Source: Tagaea sp965279565
GTDB lineage: Bacteria > Pseudomonadota > Alphaproteobacteria > CACIAM-22H2
Assembly (NCBI GenBank): GCA_965279565.1
Contig: OZ257249.1
Span: 1,364,001 to 1,428,000 of the forward strand
Length of the DNA stretch: 64,000 nucleotides
Reading direction: 5' to 3'
The notes below the pieces were generated by a model. That model worked only from the letters and a program-made list of their open reading frames with translations, ran no database searches and had not been told where the DNA came from. Made by a program: the position numbers and the translations under genes. Of this stretch, positions 18,730 through 26,108 are shown in pieces (the first letter of the stretch is position 1; each line of letters begins with the position of its first letter).

Positions 18730-19584
18730 ATGACCGATCTTCCCCCGCCGCCCTATTTCGACGAAGCCGCCCTGCCGAAGACTCCGCGAGGCGCGCTGCG
18801 GCTCGTCACGTGGAACATCAATTCGGTGCGCCTGCGCCTGAAGCTGATCGAGAAGCTGGTGGGGCTGGCACGTCCCGACGTGCTGTGCCTGCAGGAAACC
18901 AAGTGCCCGGACGAGGCGTTCCCGGGCGAGGCGCTGAAGGCGATGGGCTTCGCGCATCAGGCCTTCCACGGCATGAAAAGCTACAACGGTGTTGCGGTGC
19001 TGAGCCGTGTACCGCTCGGCAAGTCGTCGCCGATGCACCATTGCGGGCTCGAGGATTGCCGGCATCTCGCCGTCGAGCTGCCCGGCGGGATCGATCTCAA
19101 CGACGTCTACATCCCGGCCGGCGGCGACGAGCCGGACCCGGCCGCCAATCCGAAATTCCGCCACAAGCTCGATTTCGTTGCCGCACAGGCAGCCCTGTGG
19201 AAGAAGCGCAAGCGCGGCCGGCCCGCGATCCTCGTGGGCGATCTCAACATCGCGCCCTTCGAGACCGACGTGTGGAGCCACAAGCAGCTGCTCGACGTCG
19301 TCAGCCACACGCCGGTCGAGGTCGAGGGGCTGGCGAAGATGCGCAGCAGCCACGACTGGGTCGATGTCGCGCGCCAGCGCTATCCCGAGCCGCAGCGCCT
19401 CTACACGTGGTGGAGCTATCGCAATTCCGACTGGCGCAAGTCCGACCGCGGCCGCCGGCTCGACCATATCTGGGTGACGCCGGACCTGGCGGCCAAGGTG
19501 AAGGGCTTCCACATCCTGCGTGGGGCGCGCGACTGGACCCAGCCTTCCGACCACGTGCCCGTCGCGGTCGACCTGGCGCTCTAG
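18730..19584 (+). CDS. xthA: Exodeoxyribonuclease III
   Basis: A 284-residue EEP-family nuclease. Motifs: VTWNINSVRLRL (active-site Asn), CLQETKCPDEAFP (catalytic Glu), GMKSYNGVAVLSR, VGDLNIAPFETDVW (Asp/Asn pair), WWSYRNSDWRKSDRGRRLDHI and the C-terminal SDHVPV with the catalytic His. It acts on apurinic sites and degrades DNA 3' to 5' in base-excision repair. The stop overlaps that of the convergent cNMP-binding gene by 4 bases. Confidence 0.93.
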   Translation: MTDLPPPPYFDEAALPKTPRGALRLVTWNINSVRLRLKLIEKLVGLARPDVLCLQETKCPDEAFPGEALKAMGFAHQAFHGMKSYNGVAVLSRVPLGKSSPMHHCGLEDCRHLAVELPGGIDLNDVYIPAGGDEPDPAANPKFRHKLDFVAAQAALWKKRKRGRPAILVGDLNIAPFETDVWSHKQLLDVVSHTPVEVEGLAKMRSSHDWVDVARQRYPEPQRLYTWWSYRNSDWRKSDRGRRLDHIWVTPDLAAKVKGFHILRGARDWTQPSDHVPVAVDLAL

Positions 19585-20039
19585 CCCTTCGCCGCGACTG
19601 CCTGGCGCAGCTGCTGGTTCGTGTTGACGATGCGCCGCGCGAGCTCGCGCATGATCTCGACCGCCATGCCCGGGAATTCGTTGATCAGGCCCATGAAGTC
19701 GTTCTTCTCGATCTTCAGGCAGATGAGGTTCTTTTCCGTGGCGGCCGTGACGTGCGCGGTGCGCGGCACGTCGCAAAGGATCGCGATCTCGCCGAGGATC
19801 TCGTTGCGGCCCATGCGCGCGATGTCGATACGGCCCTTGGGCGTGTCGATCGAGATGATCGCCTCGCCGTCGAGCACGATATAGGCGGCATCGCCCGCGT
19901 CGCCCTGCGAGAAGACCGCATGGCCGGGTTCGAAGGTCAGGCGCTGGCTCATGAAGGCGAGCAGCTTGAGCTTCGCCGGATCGAGATTGGCGAAGAGCGG
20001 GATGCGCTTGAGCGCGTCGGTTTCTTCCTTGAGCGACAT
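19581..20039 (-). CDS. Cyclic-nucleotide-binding domain protein
   Basis: A 152-residue single-domain CAP_ED protein: LKRIPLFANLDPAKLKLLAF opens the domain, followed by the beta-roll FEPGHAVFSQGDAGDAAYIVLDGEA and the phosphate-binding cassette region GEIAILCDVPRTAHV. There is no DNA-binding domain after it; the C-terminus is a helix ending LRQAVAAKG. It likely binds cAMP or cGMP, or keeps the fold for protein contact. It follows the unusual ABC-type gene by 19 bases on the same strand, so the two probably form one operon and the domain may regulate that membrane protein in trans. Confidence 0.88.
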   Translation of the reverse strand: MSLKEETDALKRIPLFANLDPAKLKLLAFMSQRLTFEPGHAVFSQGDAGDAAYIVLDGEAIISIDTPKGRIDIARMGRNEILGEIAILCDVPRTAHVTAATEKNLICLKIEKNDFMGLINEFPGMAVEIMRELARRIVNTNQQLRQAVAAKG

Positions 20040-20058
20040 GCGTTGCCTTCCTTCGCGG

Positions 20059-22749
20059 CTACTCCGCGGCGAGCATTTCCTTGAGCATGCCCTCGCGGGC
20101 CTTGAGATCCTCGACCGGTCCGTCCTGCACGAGCCGCCCGTCGGAGAAGACGAGGGCGCGCGTGAAGCGGGGTGCTGAGGTCGCGTCCTGCGTGGCCCAG
20201 ACCAGCGTCATGCCGCGGGTCGCGTCGAGGATGGCGTCGAGCACGCGCGCCTGCGCCGAACGGTCGAGGGCGGCGATCGAATCGTTCATGACGAGGATAT
20301 CGGGCCGCTTCACCAGGGCGCGCGCGATGGCGAGCTTCTGGCGCTGCGGGGCCGACAGGCGGGCACCGGCCACGCCCGTCTGGAAATCGAGGCCGATCTC
20401 GAACACGCGCTCGCGCAAGCCGAGCGCGTCGAGCACCTCGCGGATGGTCTGGCCGACGGTCGCCTGCGCCTTGGCCTGTCCGTAGGCGACGCGGCCGAAC
20501 AGGATGTTGTCCTGGATCGACGCGGCGGCGTTGTAGCGTTCGGGATCGAAGAAGGCGATCTTGGCGCGTGCCGCACCGGGCAGATCGGAGTGCAGCGCCT
20601 TGCGCGCGGCGAGTGCGCGCGCCTTGAAATCCCGGTCGATCAGGCCGAGGCGGTGGCGCGCGTCGACGAGCTTCAGCGGCAGGCTGAGCAGGCGCGCGCG
20701 GTCTTCCTCGTCCATTGCCGGCAGCGAGCCGTCGGCGAGCGGCACGGTGCGCGTCAGGATCGCCTGGTAGAGCGGCAGGTCGTCGGCGGCGATGAAGCTG
20801 AAGCGGTCGAAGAATTCGTGGCCCGCGGGCAGGCCGGCGAACAGCTCGACCATCGTCTCGGCGACCTTGCGCCCCATCGCGACGAGCTCGATGTCGAGCC
20901 CCTTGGCGCGAAGGACCGCGAGGAAATCGGGCTGCGTGGCAAGCGCGTCGCCCTCGAAGCTCGGGTCGAGCGGCGTGCCGAACAGCAGGTTCTCGCCCAG
21001 CGACGCGTTGTCGTTGTAGCGCTCGGGATCGAACGTCTCGATCAGGCCCTTGAGCGCCGCGTCCGCCTGGCTGCCGGTCAGGCGCTGGCGGAAGGCGGCG
21101 CGCGCGGCAAGGATCGCGTCGGCGACCGCCTGCTTGCGGGCCGGATCGATCCGGCCGCGCAGGCCGAGCTGGAACACGTCCTCGGCAAGGTCCACGCGCG
21201 TCAGCACCTCGGCGGCCACGCGGTCGAAATCGGCGGCGTCCTTCGCTCCCGCCTGCGCGTAGTCGACCCACTGCGCCTCGACATCGAGCGCCAGGTTGCC
21301 GGCCTTTTCCGCCTCGACCAGCATCGCGCGGCGCTCGGCATTCTCGACATCCGACAGCACGCGCTGGCGCAGGCCGTAGGCGAGATTGTCGCGCACGCTG
21401 GCCGAGAAGACATAGGCGCTCGGACCCACATAGCCCATGCGCGCGCCCAGATCGGCGTCGGCGATCGCCGCGATGTCGCGCGTGCCGATGCGCAGGCTGC
21501 CGCCGGTCGGCAGATAGAGGCGCGCCAGCGTCAGCGCCAGCGCCTCGCGCCCGCCATTCGCGGGGCCGACGACGGCGACATGCTCGCCGGGCGCGATCGT
21601 GAAATTGACACCTTCGAGCAGCTTGGTCTGCGCGTCCTCATGCACGGTCAGCGCGTTCGCGACGATGGGGCCGTCGAGGCGCGGGGCGTTCTCGGCCGCG
21701 GGCGCATGCAGGCCGGCGGGCAGCATGTTCTCGGGCTGGAACTGCTCGATCACCTGCTCATATTTCTGCTGCGCGTCCTGGGACTGCTGGTAGTAGTCGA
21801 GCAGTTCCTTCCACGGCGCGGTCATGTCCTTGTGCGCGGTGAGTGCGGCGACGAGGGCGCCGACCGACAGGCTGCCCTCGATCACCAGATAGCCGCCGAT
21901 GCCGTAGAACAGCAGCGGGGCGCCCTGGTTCAGCGTGTTGTTGATGAACTTCACCAGCGACTTGCGCTGGTAGATGTCGAAGCGGATCCGGTAGACCAGC
22001 CCGAAGCGGTCGGTATAGTCCGCGCGCTCCCACGCCGCGGTGCCCAGCGTGCGCACTTCCTGGATGCCGCCGACGGTCTCGCCGATGCGCTCGGAGATCT
22101 TGCGCACCGCCTTGACGCGCTCCTTGCCGAGCATCTTCACGCGCTTCTGCAGCTTGGGCACGATGTAGGCTTGCAGCGGGAACAGCGAGATCGCCGCGAA
22201 TCCCATCAGCGGGTTCTGCACGAACAGGAAGATCGCGATGGTCAGCAGCATGCCGGCCTGCATCAGCGGCTGGACGAACGCGTCGCCCATGAAGCCGCCG
22301 ATCTGCTCGACTTCCGCCGTCAGCATCGGGATCAGCTCGCCCGACGAGGTCTTGCGGAAGTGCGGGACCGGGAAGCGCAGGATGCGCGCCATCAGCTGGA
22401 AGCGCAGCCGGCGCAGCAGCCGTTCGCCGAGCTTGCCCTTCAGCGAGTTGACGTACTGCTTGAGGCCGCCGTTGATCAGGATCGCGACGAAGAACAGCGC
22501 GCACAGCCACATCAGGTACGAGATCTGGTCCGCGCTGATCCAGCCGAGCCCGAACAGGTCCACGGGGAACTGGATGCCCTTGCCCTGGATGCCCTGGTTC
22601 ATGATGTTCTTGGGCAGGTCGAGCGTGACGTAATAGAAGAGCTGCGCCGCGGCGACGAGGCCGCAGATTGTCAGCGTGTCCTTGATCGAGAACCGGATCA
22701 CGTACCGGTAGATCGACCGGTCGAGTCCGTCGTCCGCCCCAGACGCCAC
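20059..22749 (-). CDS. ABC-type membrane protein with degenerate, expanded nucleotide-binding domain
   Basis: An 896-residue protein. The start is set at GTG 22749, preceded by GGGGGAA; the frame stays open further upstream but without a ribosome site. Residues about 15-325 form an ABC exporter-type membrane domain (six helices, VGGIQEVRTLG coupling-loop region). The NBD begins near 360, but its motifs are altered: Walker A position reads GPANGGRE at 395-402 (no GKS/T), signature LSAPQ at 798-802, Walker B ILVMND near 818-823, and H-loop LVWATQD (no His). About 290 extra residues separate Walker A from the signature, containing two copies of FDPERYN..AS...N.LFG. ATP hydrolysis seems unlikely; the substrate is unknown. 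A cNMP-binding gene follows. Confidence 0.88.
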   Translation of the reverse strand: MASGADDGLDRSIYRYVIRFSIKDTLTICGLVAAAQLFYYVTLDLPKNIMNQGIQGKGIQFPVDLFGLGWISADQISYLMWLCALFFVAILINGGLKQYVNSLKGKLGERLLRRLRFQLMARILRFPVPHFRKTSSGELIPMLTAEVEQIGGFMGDAFVQPLMQAGMLLTIAIFLFVQNPLMGFAAISLFPLQAYIVPKLQKRVKMLGKERVKAVRKISERIGETVGGIQEVRTLGTAAWERADYTDRFGLVYRIRFDIYQRKSLVKFINNTLNQGAPLLFYGIGGYLVIEGSLSVGALVAALTAHKDMTAPWKELLDYYQQSQDAQQKYEQVIEQFQPENMLPAGLHAPAAENAPRLDGPIVANALTVHEDAQTKLLEGVNFTIAPGEHVAVVGPANGGREALALTLARLYLPTGGSLRIGTRDIAAIADADLGARMGYVGPSAYVFSASVRDNLAYGLRQRVLSDVENAERRAMLVEAEKAGNLALDVEAQWVDYAQAGAKDAADFDRVAAEVLTRVDLAEDVFQLGLRGRIDPARKQAVADAILAARAAFRQRLTGSQADAALKGLIETFDPERYNDNASLGENLLFGTPLDPSFEGDALATQPDFLAVLRAKGLDIELVAMGRKVAETMVELFAGLPAGHEFFDRFSFIAADDLPLYQAILTRTVPLADGSLPAMDEEDRARLLSLPLKLVDARHRLGLIDRDFKARALAARKALHSDLPGAARAKIAFFDPERYNAAASIQDNILFGRVAYGQAKAQATVGQTIREVLDALGLRERVFEIGLDFQTGVAGARLSAPQRQKLAIARALVKRPDILVMNDSIAALDRSAQARVLDAILDATRGMTLVWATQDATSAPRFTRALVFSDGRLVQDGPVEDLKAREGMLKEMLAAE

Positions 22750-23010
22750 GTTCGCGCATTCCCCCGGATTTCGGTGTCGGGCGGAGATTAGCCGTGCGCC
22801 GGACGCCCCCGCAAGCGCGGCCCCGGATACCCACGCTGCCCGAATCTTGCCCACAGCCTTCCAACGGGTGGGGCGAAACGTCGCAGTACCGTCTAGCGGT
22901 AGATTGAGCGAAACGGCGTCGTGGAATCGCCACTTGGCTTGGCCCCCGGAATGCCCCTAGTGTTCGTCCGGAATCGGGGGCCGACAAGGCCGACACAACG
23001 GAGTCCGGTC

Positions 23011-24267
23011 GTGGAAATCGGGGGTCGAAACGGCGCCAAGCGGGCGCTCCGCACCGACCGGCGTGTGCTGATTTACAGCCACGACACGATGGGTCTCGGC
23101 CATCTGCGCCGCTGCCGCACGATCGCGCATGCGCTGGTCGAGGCGGACAAGGACCTCTCGGTCCTGATCCTGTCCGGCTCGCCGATCATCGGTTCGTTCG
23201 ATTTCAAGGCGCGCGTCGATTTCGTGCGCATCCCGGGCGTCATCAAGCTGCGCAACGGCGAATACACCTCGCTCAACCTGCATATCGACATCGCGCAGAC
23301 GCTGGCGATCCGCGCCTCGATCATCCGCCACACGGCCGAGGCGTTCGATCCCGACCTGTTCATCGTCGACAAGGAGCCGCTCGGCCTGCGCGGCGAGGTC
23401 GCCGAGACGCTGCATTTCCTCAAGCGGCGCGGCGTGCCGCTCGTCCTTGGCCTGCGCGACGTGATGGACGATCCGGCCCTGCTCGAGCCCGAATGGCGCC
23501 GCAAGAAGGCGCTGCCGGCCCTGCGCGAGCTCTACGACGACATCTGGGTCTACGGCCTGCCGCAGATCTGCGACCCGCTCGCCGGCCTGTCGATCCCGGC
23601 GACGGTGCGCAAGAAGATCAGCTACACGGGCTATCTCAAGCGCGTGATCCCGCAGGGCAACCCGCGCTCGACGGTCGAGCATGCCCAGGCGCGCGAGCAG
23701 CCCTACGTGCTGGTGACGACCGGCGGCGGCGGCGACGGCGACGCGCTGATCGACTGGGTTTTGCGCGCCTACGAAAGCGACGCGGTCCTGCCGCATCGTG
23801 CCCTGCTGGTGCTGGGCCCGTTCATGCAGTCGGAAAAGCAGTCGGAATTCATCGAGCGCGCGGCCGCTCTCGGCCGCCGGGTCGAGGCGATCACGTTCGA
23901 CGCGCATCTCGAGCAGCTGATCACGCGCGCGGCCGGCGTCGTCGCGATGGGCGGCTACAACACGTTCTGCGAGATCCTGTCCTTCGACAAGCCGGCGGTC
24001 ATCGTGCCACGCATCGCGCCGCGCCTGGAGCAGTACATCCGCGCCGAGCGCGCCGAATATGTCGGCCTCACGCGCATGCTGCCCGACGACGGGATCCGCG
24101 ACACGGGCAAGATGGTCGATGCGCTGCGTGGCCTCGCCGACCAGAACCCGCCGTCGGCGGCTGTCATCCCGGGCCTGCTCGACGGGCTGGAGAATGTCGA
24201 GCGCCTGATGGCGCGCTGGCTGCCGAAACTGCCGGCCCCCGCGCGCCGGCGCGTGCTGACGCGCTAG
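23011..24267 (+). CDS. MurG-like (GT-B fold) glycosyltransferase family protein
   Basis: A 418-residue protein. GTG 23011 is preferred because ACGGAG lies 7 bases upstream. The N-terminal RVLIYSHDTMGLGHLRRCRTIAHAL and the C-terminal TTGGGGDGDALI, MGGYNTFCEILSFDKPAVIVPR resemble nucleotide-sugar transferases of the MurG/GT28 superfamily (GG-x-N-T acceptor and donor loops). The acceptor is unknown. The gene is divergent from the ABC-type gene. Its last 95 bases recur at 25231-25325 between two cassettes of the downstream locus, and its TAG overlaps the stop of the convergent putative immunity gene as CTAG. Confidence 0.8.
   Translation: MEIGGRNGAKRALRTDRRVLIYSHDTMGLGHLRRCRTIAHALVEADKDLSVLILSGSPIIGSFDFKARVDFVRIPGVIKLRNGEYTSLNLHIDIAQTLAIRASIIRHTAEAFDPDLFIVDKEPLGLRGEVAETLHFLKRRGVPLVLGLRDVMDDPALLEPEWRRKKALPALRELYDDIWVYGLPQICDPLAGLSIPATVRKKISYTGYLKRVIPQGNPRSTVEHAQAREQPYVLVTTGGGGDGDALIDWVLRAYESDAVLPHRALLVLGPFMQSEKQSEFIERAAALGRRVEAITFDAHLEQLITRAAGVVAMGGYNTFCEILSFDKPAVIVPRIAPRLEQYIRAERAEYVGLTRMLPDDGIRDTGKMVDALRGLADQNPPSAAVIPGLLDGLENVERLMARWLPKLPAPARRRVLTR
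24173..24267 (+). repeat. Duplicated glycosyltransferase 3' end, copy 1 (native)
   Basis: The final 95 bases of the glycosyltransferase gene, from GCCTGCTCGACGGG to the stop TAG. They align without gaps to 25231-25325 with five differences. The similarity continues a little past the stop because both copies are followed by the end of a paralogous minus-strand gene. Confidence 0.95.
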
Positions 24268-25037
24268 CGCTGCGCCCACTTCGGGCGGCGGATGCCGTCC
24301 CAGAGCGATTCCGGCACGCGTTCGAGCGGCATCCAGACCTCGACGATGTCGTTGGTTATCTCCTGGCAGAAGATCACCCGGTCCTCACTTGCCATTGCCC
24401 ATTCGATGACCGCCGGCGACGCGCGGCAGCGCTCCGAGCCCAGATACCTCGAGATCTGGCCCTTTCCGGCGCGGAAATCCGCGTAGGAGGCGTATCGGAC
24501 CGGTACGGCCCAACCGCATCGCTTGTCGATCATCCGCAGGATCCGGCGGATCATTTTTCCTTCCGCCGACAATTCCCGACGGTACGAGGTCAGGAGATCG
24601 CGCGTCCCCCAGACCTGCACGACGCTGTCCGGCTCGGTTTCGCGAAACCGGCGTTCGAACGGGTCGTTGTGCGGGCGAACGGAGAATGTCAGGCGCGGCG
24701 ACAGATAGTTCTTCCATGTCCAGGAGTATGGCGAAGTGGGTCCCTTCGGCTCGATCAGCACCAGTTCGGGTTCCCAGCCGGGATAGGGGAACATCACGTT
24801 GATGTCCCGCTCGATACCCGGATCGTCGAGCCGCTCCACGATCCGTGGCGAGGGCCTCGGGACATATTCCCAACTGTACCGCCACTTCTCATAGAAGAAG
24901 GCGCCCGGAAACGCGGTGCGGATGTCGCGCTCGAATGCCAGCCAGTCCGGCAGCGTCCAGCTCAAGGTCACGCGTTGGCCGGTATTGGGCGGGATGACGG
25001 GATGCGGCCCTTCGCGCATCAGGTCTTCGATGTCCAT
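24264..25037 (-). CDS. Putative immunity protein A (paralogue of 25322-26098)
   Basis: A 257-residue protein of unrecognised family, no signal peptide or membrane helix. It shares with the 258-residue product of 25322-26098 the opening MDI-DL-RE--HPVI-PN-GQ, RLDDP-I, the run FPY-GW-PELV, YLSPRL and the C-terminus PKWAQR; by eye roughly a third of positions agree. It starts 6 bases after the stop of a toxin-tail remnant, GGGAGG preceding ATG 25037. A position directly after a toxin-like C-terminus, twice over, suggests an immunity protein, but an effector or other role is possible. Codon and base composition look less GC-rich than the flanks. Confidence 0.7.
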   Translation of the reverse strand: MDIEDLMREGPHPVIPPNTGQRVTLSWTLPDWLAFERDIRTAFPGAFFYEKWRYSWEYVPRPSPRIVERLDDPGIERDINVMFPYPGWEPELVLIEPKGPTSPYSWTWKNYLSPRLTFSVRPHNDPFERRFRETEPDSVVQVWGTRDLLTSYRRELSAEGKMIRRILRMIDKRCGWAVPVRYASYADFRAGKGQISRYLGSERCRASPAVIEWAMASEDRVIFCQEITNDIVEVWMPLERVPESLWDGIRRPKWAQR

Positions 25038-25043
25038 CGCGGT

Positions 25044-25232
25044 CTACCTCCCGACCGTGCGTTTGCCGGACGCGATGTCGGCGCGGATATTCTCTTCGAG
25101 GATCTTCACGCCCTCCTTGCACTTCCGGTAGGCCGCGGCAAACGAGTCCTTCGGGTCCTGATCGTTGCCGGCCTTGCCGAGCCACTCTACGAACCGGATG
25201 ACGTTCGACCGGATCAGGTCGTCGAGCTGCGC
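25044..25232 (-). pseudogene. Orphan toxin C-terminal remnant
   Basis: A 62-codon stretch (25232 to 25047, TAG at 25044) opening AQLDDLIRSNVIRFVEWLG and ending IRADIASGKRTVGR. Its pattern (charged amphipathic helices, F...A...C.E....IE....AS) resembles the last 55 or so residues of the large toxin-like protein at 26109-27662, and like that gene it is followed at once by a PKWAQR-type gene. Upstream of it the frame runs into the reversed glycosyltransferase 3' copy, so the N-terminal part is missing. I read it as the tail of a displaced toxin module. Confidence 0.6.
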
Positions 25233-25325
25233 CTGCTCGACGGGCTGGAGAACGTCGAACGCCTGATGGCGCGCTGGCTGCCGAAACTGCCGGCTCCCGC
25301 GCGCCGGCGCGTGATGACGCGCTAA
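25231..25325 (+). repeat. Duplicated glycosyltransferase 3' end, copy 2 (ectopic)
   Basis: A 95-base copy of the end of the glycosyltransferase gene, 1,058 bases downstream of the original. Differences: T to C and G to A at third positions (Asn, Glu), C to T (Ala/Pro codon), CTG to ATG, and TAG to TAA. Four of five keep the protein sequence, and the frame and stop are intact. That pattern fits capture from, or descent as, a functional allele of the gene rather than decay of a recent local copy. It cuts off the toxin remnant and abuts the second immunity gene exactly as copy 1 abuts the first. Confidence 0.93.
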
Positions 25326-26098
25326 CGCTGCGCCCATTTGGGCTTGTGGACATCGCCCCACGCGCTGTCGGGGACGAGTTCGACGGGCAGGCAGCCCTCA
25401 GCACTGCCGGATATGTTGACGAACATCTGCATCGCGCGCTGCGGCTTTTGCAGGCACCAGTCGATGACCCGCTGCGACGCCCAGCCTTTACCGATCATGA
25501 AACCAACATCGTTCACCTTGAACCGGCCTTCGCGAAAGTCCGCGAGCGATTTCCAGCGGACCGGCACGGCGCGCACGCTCAGCTTCTGCGCGATCCGGAA
25601 GGCCTTCGTCGCGATCTGCTGCTCCTCGCGCAGTAGGCGCCGGTAGGACGAGTTGTAGCGGCTGGCGGGCCATTCCTCGATTGGCACATCGGCGGCCTGG
25701 CCGCGCCAGTTATCCAACGCACACTTGTCCTGCTTGCGCACGAAAAGGCGGAGCCTTGGCGACAGGTAGTGTGCCCAAGTCCAGAGCTTCGTCGGCGGGC
25801 CGAATCGGGATGTCGCCTGAACCAGTTCCGGCTTCCAGCCCTTGTATGGAAAGACCGCATGAATCGGCTGCGAGATCGCTGGATCGTCGAGCCGGTCGAA
25901 GAACCGGACCACGGGCTTCGCTTCGTCATAAGCCTCATGCCCGAGCTCTTCATGGAACACGACGTGCGGGAACGCGCGCTTCAGTTCTTCGCCATAGCGC
26001 CCCCAATCGGCCGGCGCCCAGCAGAATTCCCGGCCCTGGCCGGCATTCGGGGAAATGACGGGGTGGTCGTCTTCGCGCTTCAGGTCGGAGATATCCAT
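25322..26098 (-). CDS. Putative immunity protein B (paralogue of 24264-25037)
   Basis: A 258-residue protein starting at ATG 26098, preceded by AGGAG at 8 bases; the upstream in-frame ATG at 26104 is too close to that site. It starts 10 bases after the stop of the large toxin-like gene. Shared segments with its paralogue include HPVISPNAGQ, RLDDPAIS, FPYKGWKPELV, YLSPRL and the terminal KPKWAQR. No known domain is recognised. The position after the toxin and duplication with a toxin tail make it the likely cognate immunity protein. Its TAG overlaps the TAA of the duplicated glycosyltransferase end on the other strand. Confidence 0.7.
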   Translation of the reverse strand: MDISDLKREDDHPVISPNAGQGREFCWAPADWGRYGEELKRAFPHVVFHEELGHEAYDEAKPVVRFFDRLDDPAISQPIHAVFPYKGWKPELVQATSRFGPPTKLWTWAHYLSPRLRLFVRKQDKCALDNWRGQAADVPIEEWPASRYNSSYRRLLREEQQIATKAFRIAQKLSVRAVPVRWKSLADFREGRFKVNDVGFMIGKGWASQRVIDWCLQKPQRAMQMFVNISGSAEGCLPVELVPDSAWGDVHKPKWAQR

Positions 26099-26108
26099 CG
26101 GCATTCTC

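Noticed and set aside
22887..22901. Inverted repeat TACCG-TCTAG-CGGTA in the ABC/glycosyltransferase divergent region
   Set aside because: Only 5 base pairs in GC-rich DNA; too short to claim as an operator.
23493..25325. A long plus-strand ORF ending in the same residues as the glycosyltransferase
   Set aside because: It is a shadow frame through the glycosyltransferase and putative immunity gene A; only its last 31 codons (the duplicated 3' end) are meaningful.
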